A DNA stretch of 64,000 nt from Paraburkholderia tuberum STM678 (GTDB lineage Bacteria; Pseudomonadota; Gammaproteobacteria; Burkholderiales; Burkholderiaceae). The DNA is taken from contig NZ_CADFGP010000010.1 in the NCBI RefSeq assembly GCF_902833905.1, positions 62,001 to 126,000 on the forward strand, given 5' to 3'. Positions 48,159 to 56,635 of this stretch are shown here, one piece after another (position 1 is the stretch's first letter; every line of letters begins with the position of its first letter). The translations under genes and the position numbers were made by a program. Under the pieces are notes generated by a model. That model saw only the letters and a list, made by a program, of their open reading frames with translations, did no database searches and was not told the origin of the DNA.

Positions 48159-48236
48159 GTGGCGCTGTTTCGTGGCGCTGTTTCGTGGCGCTGTTTCGTG
48201 GCGCTGTTTCGCTGCGCTGTTTCTCCGGGCTTTTTC
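48159..48236. repeat. 13-bp minisatellite
   Basis: The unit GTGGCGCTGTTTC occurs four times perfectly (48159-48210), then as GCTGCGCTGTTTC (48211-48223) and a more diverged copy (48224-48236). It is intergenic, between the secreted-peptide gene and hfq2. The unit length is not a multiple of three, and no gene reads through it. Copy number could vary by slippage. Confidence 0.95.
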
Positions 48237-48510
48237 GCGGCGCTTCGACGCCGCCGCCGTGGTCGCGCAACATGCCCCTATGTTCTTCCTTTTCCGCCAT
48301 CCATGCCGGCAATGCCTGGAGAGACCGGAAGTAGACGACATTGACCAGCAGATTCGTAACTCAACGTTACAGTCCCGCGTTATCGGATGCTTATGTGCTC
48401 ACAAGTCGTTATAGTGGACAAAGTTCGCCCCCGTCGACGCGTTCTGCCCCCGCATAGGGTAGAAAGGGTAAAATCGCGGCGAACCACCGTCTACCTAACC
48501 TGAATTGTCC

Positions 48511-48984
48511 ATGGCTTCCGCAGAATCGCATCCGCAAAACGACTTCATGAACGCTGCGCGCAAGGAACGAAAGCGCGTCGAAATCTATCTGGTCAACGGC
48601 ATCCGCCTGACCGGATGCATCGAGTCGTTCGATCAGTACCTGGTGATGCTGCGCACGCCGGTTGGCCTGCAAGGCATCTACAAGCGCGCGATCTCCACGA
48701 TCCAGCTCGACACCGGCACGCGGCCCGCGCCGCGCACGGGCCGAACGTCGCATGGCGAACATGGCGCGCGCGGTCCCCATGGTTCGCGCGAACATCGCGA
48801 GCCGCGCGAAGGGCGTGAATCGTACGGCACGCCGTCGGCGGAACGCGCGCCGAGCGAGCGCAGCGGCAACTCCGAAGGTCCGGTGGTCGTCACGCGGCGG
48901 CGGCGTCTGTTCGGCAACGGCGGCGAAAGCGGCAATCATGGCGGCAACCACGGCGGCGGCAGCCCCGGCGGCAATCAGGAATAA
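48511..48984 (+). CDS. hfq2: Hfq2, long-tailed Sm-like RNA chaperone
   Basis: 157 residues from ATG 48511. The Sm core (about 10-72) reads [39 protein letters not shown] and [11 protein letters not shown], matching Hfq2 of Burkholderia. The Sm2 motif is YKRAIS rather than the canonical YKHAIS. A long disordered tail follows, rich in Arg, Ser, His and Gly ([15 protein letters not shown]), about 85 residues. Hfq binds sRNAs and mRNAs; the long tail is the distinctive feature of this paralogue. The ribosome-binding site is weak. The 478 bases upstream hold only the minisatellite and, close to the gene, an unmarked promoter. Confidence 0.9.
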   Translation: MASAESHPQNDFMNAARKERKRVEIYLVNGIRLTGCIESFDQYLVMLRTPVGLQGIYKRAISTIQLDTGTRPAPRTGRTSHGEHGARGPHGSREHREPREGRESYGTPSAERAPSERSGNSEGPVVVTRRRRLFGNGGESGNHGGNHGGGSPGGNQE

Positions 48985-49014
48985 ATACGAAGAAGCTGTA
49001 GCGGCCGCGCCTCG

Positions 49015-49242
49015 CTACTCCGTGGACGGACCGAGGCGCCGCAGAATTTTCTCCAGTTGGGTCAGCTGACGCTCGGTCAGCTCGAATCTCCCCTTGACCG
49101 CCAGCACGCGGCGCCGCCAGTAGCCGGCGTCGAACAGGTGCAGCGCCGGTTGCCGGGTCTCCCAATCCAGGTGTTCCAGTTCGGCTTCCACGACGTGGGC
49201 TGCGAGCACTCGTCGCGAGCCCGCCGGCTTTTTCCCGTTCAT
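49015..49242 (-). CDS. Small hypothetical protein
   Basis: 75 residues from ATG 49242, convergent with hfq2. Basic start (NGKKPAGSRRVLAAHVVEAE), then LEHLDWETRQPALHLFDAGY and a C-terminal helix ELTERQLTQLEKILRRLG. No cysteine and no membrane segment. Not recognised; likely lineage-restricted. Confidence 0.6.
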   Translation of the reverse strand: MNGKKPAGSRRVLAAHVVEAELEHLDWETRQPALHLFDAGYWRRRVLAVKGRFELTERQLTQLEKILRRLGPSTE

Positions 49243-49424
49243 CTGGTTCGCTGTGTGATGAATCGATGGAGGTGTCGTTCGCGGCTCGAGCGCGGCCGGG
49301 ACACTCGGAGAACGAATCGATGCCGGCCGGCTTTAAACGACGCGCCTGCGCCATCTGGCGGTCGTTCGCCGATAGCCGCGATGCGCTATGCTGAATGATC
49401 GACCCTCTACCGATGGAGCGCGCC

Positions 49425-49616
49425 ATGACCAGCAAAAACCAGCATGCCTCCCGACCGGCGCGCACGCGCCGGACGCCCCCGACGTCCGCCGATACGCGGC
49501 TCGACGAAGCGCTGATGGAAAGCTTTCCCGCCAGCGATCCGATCGCCGTCGACGTGACGCAGCCGCCTCGCGAACGGATGCGCAAGACGCAAGCGGATAC
49601 GCGCAAGCGGCATTGA
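49425..49616 (+). CDS. Small protein with ESFPASDP motif
   Basis: 63 residues from ATG 49425 with GGAG upstream. The centre holds RLDEALMESFPASDPIAV, a motif I know from many small proteobacterial proteins of unknown function; both flanks are basic and probably disordered. No start-proximal signal peptide. Confidence 0.65.
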   Translation: MTSKNQHASRPARTRRTPPTSADTRLDEALMESFPASDPIAVDVTQPPRERMRKTQADTRKRH

Positions 49617-49839
49617 AGTCGCGCCGTCTTGCGTCGTACGACGGCGGCGCACAACGACGCGGCAACGAGCCGTTAAGGCTCGCGAAAAATGCCGAGTGCA
49701 AATGCCGGAAAGCCCGGCGGTAAAAGTGCGATGCGCGGGCTGGCGGGGTGCGGAAAGCACCGATCAAATATAACCACGGTAACGCCCGCGAACGAGCCGG
49801 ACGGCGCACCGATTTCCGCGCCGTCCCGCCACGTCGTGC

Positions 49840-50556
49840 TCAATGCACCGGCAAGCCGCTATTGAGCTGACGCTGCAGGTCGCGCACCTGGCGCTGCGCG
49901 ACGCGCAACTGATCCTGCGCGGCGGCCTTCTGCTGCGCCAGTTCGGTTGCCTCGGCGCGCTTCTGCTCCTGCTGGCTCGCGACGATGCTTTGCTGCTGAC
50001 GCGCGACGTCGAGGTCGGCCTGCAGCCGGCTCGCGCGTTCCTGCGACAGCGCGACCATGCGCTGCGTGAACGCCTTCTGCGCTTCGAGTTGCGTACGGCG
50101 GATCTCGATGTCCGACAGTTGCATCGTCTGCCGCGCGAAATCCTTGTAGATCAGCTCCGCGCGCGCGGCGTCCTGCGACTTGATCACGCGCCAGAAGTTT
50201 TTCTGCTGGAACAGCGCGACGTAGTAGGTCATCTCCTTGCCGTAGAACAGCAGGCTCGCGCCATAGCTGCCGTTATACGTGGTGCGCAATTCGCTCAGAT
50301 CCGGGCCGTGGATCATCTGCTGCAATTCAGCCACGTTCCCGGTGGCGGATTGCCGGTTTTCATCCGGCGTCAGTGCAGTGGTTTCCGCCTGGCCGGCCTG
50401 CGAGGTGTCGGGCAACGCACTCGTCGTACCCGGCAGGGACACGACCGTACCGCTCGCACCACTGTTCTGCAGAGCCTGTGCATTCGCGCCCTGAAGGGCC
50501 CCCAATACGATGCATGCGGCCAGAGCAATCTCTCGTAGCTTCGACTTTCGGTCCAT
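49840..50556 (-). CDS. Exported DUF2968 protein
   Basis: 238 residues from ATG 50556. Signal peptide (REIALAACIVLGALQGANAQ), a Ser/Thr-rich spacer, then the DUF2968 core with ELRTTYNGSYGASLLFYGKE and YYVALFQQKNFWRVIK, and a long C-terminal coiled coil rich in Gln, Ala and Arg (about 145-235). The family is restricted mainly to Burkholderiaceae and probably periplasmic; function unknown. Confidence 0.88.
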   Translation of the reverse strand: MDRKSKLREIALAACIVLGALQGANAQALQNSGASGTVVSLPGTTSALPDTSQAGQAETTALTPDENRQSATGNVAELQQMIHGPDLSELRTTYNGSYGASLLFYGKEMTYYVALFQQKNFWRVIKSQDAARAELIYKDFARQTMQLSDIEIRRTQLEAQKAFTQRMVALSQERASRLQADLDVARQQQSIVASQQEQKRAEATELAQQKAAAQDQLRVAQRQVRDLQRQLNSGLPVH

Positions 50557-50689
50557 GTGATACCTGTTGAACAGATTTTGTTTTAGTAGAAAACGGGGAA
50601 TTATTACTCACTTTGGCGGGTTTCGGGCTCTTCGTCGAAAATATGGCACTTGCGCGTTTGCTTCTATAACAGGCACAAGCGTAGTCCCG

Positions 50690-51049
50690 CCTCACCGGCG
50701 CGGCGGTAGACGACGATCCGTTCGATTCCCTGCCGCTGATCGAGGCGCCCCACCGCGATCCGAACCTGACCGTGCAGGTCGACGGCGGGAAGTCGATTTC
50801 GTTCGACGAAGTCGCGCCACGCTTCACACCGCTCGTCGGCGAGGACATGCCATGAGCCGGGCGATGCGTCGAGCGATTCCGGCTGGAGCGCGACGGTCGA
50901 GGCCGACCGGCCGATCACGCTCGGCTTCACATATGCGCACTGCTACAGCCTCGATGTGTCCGTCGGAAAAGCGGTCGGTGATGCGCCGGTGGAGAGCGCA
51001 TCGCACAGTCCGCGCATCAACGCGAGGTTCTGCTACCAGCTGAATTGAC
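50690..51049 (+). other. Unrecognised, probably decayed coding region
   Basis: Two protein-like stretches lie in different frames of the plus strand: one ends DLT-like with VQVDGGKSISFDEVAPRFTP and a stop near 50854, the other runs ATVEADRPITLGFTYAHCYS and ends at TGA 51047-51049 after INARFCYQLN. They read as remnants of one or two genes, but I cannot name a family. The full gap 50557-51249 contains no intact gene; the presumed promoters of the flanking divergent genes lie in its ends. Confidence 0.3.
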
Positions 51050-51249
51050 ACGCTTCAGAAGTGCCGCGAGCGGATTAGAAGCTCCACTATCAAACGACGC
51101 ATGCACTTTCGCGTATTCTGCGCTGACGATGCAAACGGCACACCGCTGGCACCGTTGCGCATCGCGAGGGCCGGTAACGCACATCCGACCACGATGCCCA
51201 TAACGCCGCGCGACCATGATCGCGCCGTCTCATATCAAGGAGGAAGGCA

Positions 51250-51735
51250 ATGACGCAATTCACTCGACGTGCCGGCGCGCTTGCGCTGCGCACCGCCCGT
51301 CACGCCGCGCTCGCCGGCGCCCTGCTCGCCAGCGCCGTGACCGCGATGGCGCAGACCGATACACCGATCGGCACGTGGCAAACCATCGACGATCACACGG
51401 GCCAGCCGAAGGCGCTCGTGCAGATCGCACAAGACAGCAATGGCGAACTGAACGGCAAGGTTATCAAGGGTCTCGGCGCGAACGACCAGCCGGATCGCCG
51501 TTGCACCGAATGCACCGACGCGCGCAAGGATCAACCGGTCCTCGGCATGACCATCATCAACAGCATGAAGAAGGATGGCGACGCGTGGGATCACGGCCAG
51601 ATTCTCGATCCTGAAAACGGCAAGGTCTACAAATGCAAGATGCATCTCGAGGACGGCGGCAACAAGCTCGTGGTGCGTGGCTACATTGGGGTCGCGCTGC
51701 TTGGCCGCTCGCAAACGTGGATCCGGCAGCAATGA
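51250..51735 (+). CDS. Exported DUF2147 protein
   Basis: 161 residues from ATG 51250 with AAGGAGG upstream. Signal peptide (about 1-35, ending AVTAMAQ), then the DUF2147 pattern IGTWQTIDDHTGQPKALVQI, CTECTDARKDQPVLGMTII, and GYIGVALLGRSQTWIRQ. Lipocalin-like beta-barrel proteins of this kind are periplasmic and uncharacterised. A bidirectional terminator follows. Confidence 0.9.
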   Translation: MTQFTRRAGALALRTARHAALAGALLASAVTAMAQTDTPIGTWQTIDDHTGQPKALVQIAQDSNGELNGKVIKGLGANDQPDRRCTECTDARKDQPVLGMTIINSMKKDGDAWDHGQILDPENGKVYKCKMHLEDGGNKLVVRGYIGVALLGRSQTWIRQQ

Positions 51736-51833
51736 GGATCGACGTGCGGCGCATGCGTGGCGCCTCGCACGTCGCCTGAATGTGCGCATGATGCTGCAAC
51801 GATGCGCGCTCTGCGCCAGGAGGTGCAACATAA

Positions 51834-51869
51834 AAAACGGCCGGCGATCAAGAATCGCGCGGCCGTTTT
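51834..51869. terminator. Bidirectional terminator between convergent genes
   Basis: The outer stem AAAACGGCC / GGCCGTTTT encloses an inner GCGAT-CAAGA-ATCGC helix; A-tracts on one side and T-tracts on the other allow termination of both the DUF2147 gene (plus) and the IS5-like gene (minus). Confidence 0.85.
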
Positions 51870-51894
51870 CATTGGGGCAAGCTGTTTGCGATGC

Positions 51895-52353
51895 TCATGC
51901 TGCCTGCTTGAGCGGTGCAGCGTAAGCGATCGGCGACGCCGGCACCGACGTGGCCGGTACCGGATCGTATACGGCGGCCGGAACACGAAACGCCGCGGGC
52001 ACGCGCTTGGACGCGGCGCGCTTGTGCCGCACGCTCGCGTGCGTGCGCATACGCGCTTCCATCAATCTGCAGAAATCTTCGCTCGCGGTGTCGAGCAGTT
52101 GCTCCGTGACGTGCTTGAGCACGCCCGATTCGTACCACGACTTGAAGCGGCGATGACAGGTCTGATATGGCGGGTAGCGGCGCGGCATTTTGGACCAGGT
52201 GGCGCCGCTATACATGACCCAAAGCACGCCGTTGAGCACCGAGCGGGTATCGGCAAGTGGACGGCCACGCATTTCGGTACGCGGCCGGAGTTCGGGCAGC
52301 AGTGGCGCAACGCGCTGCCATTCTTCATCGGTGATTTCGCGATACGGGTTCAT
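51895..52353 (-). CDS. IS5-like DUF4096 protein, cut-down transposase (possibly domesticated)
   Basis: 152 residues from ATG 52353 with AAGGAGG. Residues 5-80 are the N-terminal DNA-binding region of IS5-family transposases: DEEWQRVAPLLPELRPRTEM, RSVLNGVLWVMYSGATWSKM, PRRYPPYQTCHRRFKSWYES. The DDE catalytic domain is missing; instead there is a basic, Ala/Pro-rich tail (about 105-152). No terminal inverted repeats flank it, the ribosome-binding site is strong and the ending coincides with a clean terminator. That looks like a kept gene rather than a decaying insertion sequence. Function inferred at most as DNA binding. Confidence 0.75.
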   Translation of the reverse strand: MNPYREITDEEWQRVAPLLPELRPRTEMRGRPLADTRSVLNGVLWVMYSGATWSKMPRRYPPYQTCHRRFKSWYESGVLKHVTEQLLDTASEDFCRLMEARMRTHASVRHKRAASKRVPAAFRVPAAVYDPVPATSVPASPIAYAAPLKQAA

Positions 52354-52452
52354 GCTTCCTCCTTTGTCAGAACAACGACAAAAGATAGCCAGTTATCCGT
52401 GCGCGGAATATCAGACCACTCCGAATCCTGAAAATGTGTCGTGCGCGGTAGC

Positions 52453-53550
52453 TCAGGTTAGGGACGTGTCGACGATCCGGCGCGGCGTGTCGAGATACTC
52501 CTTCGACTGCATCTCGACGATGCGCGACACCGTACGCGTGAATTCATTAGCCATCGGACCGTCGACGTACAACTGCTCCGGCGGCACCGCAGCCGACATC
52601 AACAGCTTGACCTTGTGGTCGTAGAACACGTCGATGAGCCACGTGAAGCGGCGCGCTTCCGACGCCATGCGCACCGACATCTGCGGCACGTCCGACAGGA
52701 TCACCGCGTGAAAGCGGGTCGCGAGTTCGAGGTAGTCGTTCTGCGAGCGCGGGCCCCCGCACAGCGTCGCGAAGTCGAACCAGACCACGCCGTCCGCGCG
52801 GCGCAGCGCCTTCAGCTCGCGCTTCTCGATATGCAGCAGCGGGCTTTCGTCGGGCACCGCGGCGAGGCGCGCGAAGGCGTCGCGCAGCGCCTTGCCGGCG
52901 GCGGCGTCCAGTGGCGTGTGATAGACCTCCACCTGCGCGAGCGTGCGCTGGCGATAATCGATCCCCGCGTCGACGTTGATCACGTCGAGCTTCTGCTTGA
53001 TCAGTTCGATCGCGGGCAGCATGCGGTCGCGATGCAGGCCGTCCGGGTACAGCGTGTCGGGCGCGTAGTTTGACGTCATCACGAACTGCACGCCGTTCTC
53101 GAACAGCTTGTCGAGCAGGCGATACAGGATCATCGCGTCGGCGATATCCGAGACGTGGAATTCGTCGAAACAGATCAGCCGATAGCGCTTCGCAATGCGG
53201 CGCGCGAGTTCGTCGAGCGGATCGGCCCGGCCTTTGAGCTCTTCAAGCTCGCGATGCACTTCGCGCATGAACTCGTGGAAGTGCAGACGGGTTTTGCGAT
53301 GCAACGGCACGATCATGTAGAAGCTGTCCATCAGGAAGCTCTTGCCGCGGCCCACGCCGCCCCACATGTACACGCCGCGCGGCAGATCAGGGTGAATGAT
53401 CAGCTTTCTGAACGCGTTCGAGCGGCGCGACTTGTATGCGACCCACTCTTCATAGCACCGCTGCAGGCGGTCGACCGCCGCGCGCTGCGCCGGATCGGAT
53501 TGATAACCGCGCGTCTGCAGTTCTTTTTCGTAGTATTCGGTGACGTTCAT
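52453..53550 (-). CDS. zapE: Cell division protein ZapE (AFG1-type ATPase)
   Basis: 365 residues. Walker A WGGVGRGKS (63-71), Walker B LICFDEFHVSD (125-135), sensor-1-like FVMTSNYAPDTLYPDGLHRD, and the terminal RRFTWLIDVFYDHKVKL all match ZapE/AFG1 ATPases. It is linked to FtsZ ring stability under stress. It lies downstream of the odh operon, separated from lpdA by a terminator, so it has its own promoter or relies on readthrough. Confidence 0.95.
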   Translation of the reverse strand: MNVTEYYEKELQTRGYQSDPAQRAAVDRLQRCYEEWVAYKSRRSNAFRKLIIHPDLPRGVYMWGGVGRGKSFLMDSFYMIVPLHRKTRLHFHEFMREVHRELEELKGRADPLDELARRIAKRYRLICFDEFHVSDIADAMILYRLLDKLFENGVQFVMTSNYAPDTLYPDGLHRDRMLPAIELIKQKLDVINVDAGIDYRQRTLAQVEVYHTPLDAAAGKALRDAFARLAAVPDESPLLHIEKRELKALRRADGVVWFDFATLCGGPRSQNDYLELATRFHAVILSDVPQMSVRMASEARRFTWLIDVFYDHKVKLLMSAAVPPEQLYVDGPMANEFTRTVSRIVEMQSKEYLDTPRRIVDTSLT

Positions 53551-53561
53551 CGTGTTGCTGC

Positions 53562-53600
53562 AAAAAGAAAGGCGGGAGGGATTGAACCCCGCCCGCCTTT
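53562..53600 (-). terminator. Rho-independent terminator after lpdA
   Basis: On the minus strand the stem AAAGGCGGG / CCCGCCTTT (plus 53592-53600 and 53568-53576) is followed by CTTTTT. It separates the odhA-odhB-lpdA operon from zapE. Confidence 0.88.
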
Positions 53601-53638
53601 GGTGATGCCAAGGTTGCGTTTCGCTCAGGCGTGCGTGC

Positions 53639-55081
53639 TTACATGTTCAGCGCGCGCTTGTCGACGGCGAGTGCCGCTTCGCGCATGACTTCCGACAGCG
53701 ACGGGTGCGGATGGCAAATACGGCCGATGTCTTCCGAAGCCGCCTTGAACTCCATCGCCACCACGGCTTCCGCGATCAGGTCCGATGCGTTCGCCGAGAT
53801 GATGTGCACGCCGAGCAGTTCGTCGGTCTTCGCGTCGGCGATCATCTTGACGAAACCGTCCGCCTTGTTGATGCCGAGCGCGCGGCCGTTAGCCATGAAC
53901 GGGAACTGGCCGGTCTTGATCTCGCGGCCTTCCGCCTTCAGTTGCTGCTCCGTCTTGCCGACCCATGCGATTTCCGGTTCGGTGTAGATCACCCACGGAA
54001 TGCAGTTGTAGTCGATGTGCGGCTTCTGACCGTCGATCACTTCGGCAACCAGCACGCCTTCGTCCTCAGCCTTGTGCGCGAGCATCGGGCCACGCACCAC
54101 GTCACCGATCGCGTACACGTTCGGCACGGCCGTCGCGCAGTGGTCGTCCACGTCGATGAAGCCGCGCTCGTTGGCCTTCAGGCCGATCGCTTCGAGGCCG
54201 AGGTTGTCGGTGTTCGGCACGCGGCCGACCGACACGACCAGGCGGTCGGCTTCGAGCGTCTGCGCGTTGCCGTCCTTGTCCGTGTAGGCGATCGTCACGC
54301 CGTTCGCGCTCGTCTTCACTTCGCCGACCTTCACGCCGACGTGGATGTCGAGACCTTGCTTCTTGAACTGCTTGGCCGCTTCCTTCGACAGCGCCTGGTC
54401 AGCCACGCCGAGGAATTCCGGCAGCGCTTCGAGCACGGTCACGTCCGCGCCGAGGCGGCGCCACACCGAGCCGAGTTCCAGACCGATCACGCCTGCGCCG
54501 ATCACGGCGAGCTTCTTCGGTGCCGTGTCGAACGAGAGTGCGCCTTCGTTGTCGGCGATCAGCTTGTTGTCGACCGGAATGCCCGGCAAATGACGCGCCT
54601 TCGAACCCGTTGCGATGATCACGTTCTTCGCCGTGACGACTTCGCTGCTTGCACCATCTTCGCCTTCGCCGCTCACTTCGATCTGCACGCCGGCGTCCGT
54701 CTTGCCGGTGAACTTGCCATGGCCCTTGAGCCACGTGATCTTGTTCTTGCGGAACAGGAATTCGATGCCCTTGGTCATCTTCTCGACGATGCCGTCCTTG
54801 CGGCCCATCATCTTCGAGATATCGACCGAGACGTTTTCCACCGAGATGCCGTGGTCGGCAAGGTGATGCGACGCGTTCTCGAACTCTTCCGACGAAGCGA
54901 GCAGCGCCTTCGACGGAATGCAGCCGACGTTCAGGCAGGTGCCGCCGAGCTTCAGCGTGCCGGCCGGGTTCTTCCACTTTTCGATACATGCGACGGTCTT
55001 GCCGAGCTGCGCTGCGCGGATGGCGGCGATATAACCGCCAGGGCCTGCGCCGATCACGACGACGTCAAATTCTTTGGACAT
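53639..55081 (-). CDS. lpdA: Dihydrolipoyl dehydrogenase (E3) of the 2-oxoglutarate dehydrogenase complex
   Basis: 480 residues from ATG 55081. FAD motif VIGAGPGGYIAAIRAAQLG (9-27), redox-active disulfide Cys49/Cys54 in GGTCLNVGCIPSK, NAD motif VIGAGVIGLELGSVW, second FAD block NVYAIGDVVRGPMLAHKAED and the C-terminal active-site His-Glu in HPHPSLSE. No fused lipoyl domain. It reoxidises lipoamide on OdhB. Third gene of odhA-odhB-lpdA. Confidence 0.97.
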   Translation of the reverse strand: MSKEFDVVVIGAGPGGYIAAIRAAQLGKTVACIEKWKNPAGTLKLGGTCLNVGCIPSKALLASSEEFENASHHLADHGISVENVSVDISKMMGRKDGIVEKMTKGIEFLFRKNKITWLKGHGKFTGKTDAGVQIEVSGEGEDGASSEVVTAKNVIIATGSKARHLPGIPVDNKLIADNEGALSFDTAPKKLAVIGAGVIGLELGSVWRRLGADVTVLEALPEFLGVADQALSKEAAKQFKKQGLDIHVGVKVGEVKTSANGVTIAYTDKDGNAQTLEADRLVVSVGRVPNTDNLGLEAIGLKANERGFIDVDDHCATAVPNVYAIGDVVRGPMLAHKAEDEGVLVAEVIDGQKPHIDYNCIPWVIYTEPEIAWVGKTEQQLKAEGREIKTGQFPFMANGRALGINKADGFVKMIADAKTDELLGVHIISANASDLIAEAVVAMEFKAASEDIGRICHPHPSLSEVMREAALAVDKRALNM

Positions 55082-55174
55082 GACAATCCCTTTGATGGCG
55101 GAACGGCGCCGGGCCACCCGAGGTGGCGCGCGCCGTTCCTGTACTGCGAAATGCTAAAGACGTGCTACGGATGA

Positions 55175-55203
55175 CGCCGGCCCGCGCAAACCGCGGGCCG
55201 GCG
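55175..55203. promoter_or_regulatory. Strong hairpin between odhB and lpdA
   Basis: A perfect 12-bp stem CGCCGGCCCGCG / CGCGGGCCGGCG with loop CAAAC. There is no T-run in the minus-strand direction, so it is more likely an mRNA-stabilising or processing structure than a terminator. Confidence 0.6.
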
Positions 55204-55219
55204 TCGGTGGAACGTGCGC

Positions 55220-56494
55220 TTACAGGTCGAGCAGCAGGCGAGCCGGATCTTCCAGCGCATCCTTCATCGCGACCAGCGACAGCACTGCTTCGCGGCCGTC
55301 GATGATACGGTGGTCGTACGACAGCGCGAGGTAGTTCATCGGGCGGATCACGATCTGGCCGTTTTCGACCACTGCGCGTTCCTTGGTGGCGTGCACGCCG
55401 AGAATCGCGGACTGCGGCGGGTTGATGATCGGGGTGGACAGCATCGAGCCGAACACGCCGCCGTTCGAGATCGAGAACGTACCGCCGGTCATTTCTTCGA
55501 TGGACAGCTTGCCGTCCTTCGCCTTCTGGCCAAATTCGGCGATCTTCTTCTCGATGTCGGCGAGGCTCAGCTGATCTGCATTGCGCAGGATCGGCACCAC
55601 CAGACCGCGCGGCGAACCGACAGCGATACCGATGTCGAAGTAGCCGTGGTAGACGATGTCGTTACCGTCGATCGACGCGTTCACGAGCGGGAACTTCTTC
55701 AGCGCGTGAACAGCCGCCTTCACGAAGAACGACATGAAGCCGAGCTTCACGCCGTGTTCCTTCTCGAACTTGTCCTTGTACTTGTTGCGCAGCTCCATGA
55801 CCGGCGCCATGTTCACTTCGTTGAACGTCGTGAGGATGGCGTTGGTTTGCTGCGACTCGAGCAGACGCTCGGCGATACGAGCACGCAGACGCGACATCGG
55901 CACGCGCTGTTCCGGACGGTCCTTCAGCCATTGATCGGCCGATGCCGGGGCCTTGACGTCCGGCAGCGACGGCTTCGCAGCCTTCGGTGCGGCAGCCGGA
56001 GCCGGTGCAGCCTTGGCAGCCGGAGCAGCCTGGCCGGCGACGAGCACGTCGCCCTTCGTGATACGGCCGTCGCGGCCGGTGCCGGCGACGTCGCCCGCAG
56101 CCAGACGCTTCTCTGCCATCAGCTTGCCGGCAGCCGGCGAAGCAGCGGTGTTCGAGCCCGTTGCGACAGCGGCCTGAGCCGCCGGTGCGGGAGCCGCGGC
56201 AGCGACCGGAGCCGGCTTCACTTCGGCTTCGACAGCGGCGGCGCCTGCGGTGCCTTCCGTGTCGATCTTCGCGATCACCTGCTCAGCCGTGACCGTGTCG
56301 CCGTCGTTCGAAATGACTTGCGCGAGCACGCCTGCTGCCGGCGCCGGCACTTCGAGCACGACCTTGTCGGTCTCGATTTCGATGAGGATTTCGTCCTGAG
56401 CGACAGCCTCGCCGGGCTTCTTCTTCCACTGCAGCATGGTTGCCTCCGAGACCGACTCGGAGAGCTGGGGAACCTTGACTTCAACAATAGCCAT
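55220..56494 (-). CDS. odhB: Dihydrolipoyllysine-residue succinyltransferase (E2)
   Basis: 424 residues. A lipoyl domain (1-76) has the lipoylation Lys44 in [13 protein letters not shown]. An Ala/Pro-rich linker leads to the E3-binding domain (about 112-150, [20 protein letters not shown]), a second linker, and the catalytic domain ending in [13 protein letters not shown] with the active His and Asp. One lipoyl domain is normal for this enzyme. It transfers succinyl to CoA. Confidence 0.97.
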   Translation of the reverse strand: MAIVEVKVPQLSESVSEATMLQWKKKPGEAVAQDEILIEIETDKVVLEVPAPAAGVLAQVISNDGDTVTAEQVIAKIDTEGTAGAAAVEAEVKPAPVAAAAPAPAAQAAVATGSNTAASPAAGKLMAEKRLAAGDVAGTGRDGRITKGDVLVAGQAAPAAKAAPAPAAAPKAAKPSLPDVKAPASADQWLKDRPEQRVPMSRLRARIAERLLESQQTNAILTTFNEVNMAPVMELRNKYKDKFEKEHGVKLGFMSFFVKAAVHALKKFPLVNASIDGNDIVYHGYFDIGIAVGSPRGLVVPILRNADQLSLADIEKKIAEFGQKAKDGKLSIEEMTGGTFSISNGGVFGSMLSTPIINPPQSAILGVHATKERAVVENGQIVIRPMNYLALSYDHRIIDGREAVLSLVAMKDALEDPARLLLDL

Positions 56495-56596
56495 TATGAG
56501 TATCCTGAATACGTATCGGGTGACGGCGCTTCTTCACGACCGCCTGCGAACCGTGAACGCCGCGCCTGACCCTCATGGGAAACGTTCGGCGCGGCG

Positions 56597-56621
56597 CGGG
56601 AAAGCGCACTGCGCTTTCCCG
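56597..56621. promoter_or_regulatory. Hairpin between odhA and odhB
   Basis: A perfect 11-bp stem CGGGAAAGCGC / GCGCTTTCCCG with a 3-base loop. In the transcribed (minus) direction no U-tract follows. Possible differential-stability element within the operon. Confidence 0.55.
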
Positions 56622-56635
56622 GCTCGTCTGTTTCT

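Noticed and set aside
48159..48236. CRISPR-like repeat cluster
   Set aside because: The repeats are 13 bp and directly abutting, without unique spacers, so it is a minisatellite.
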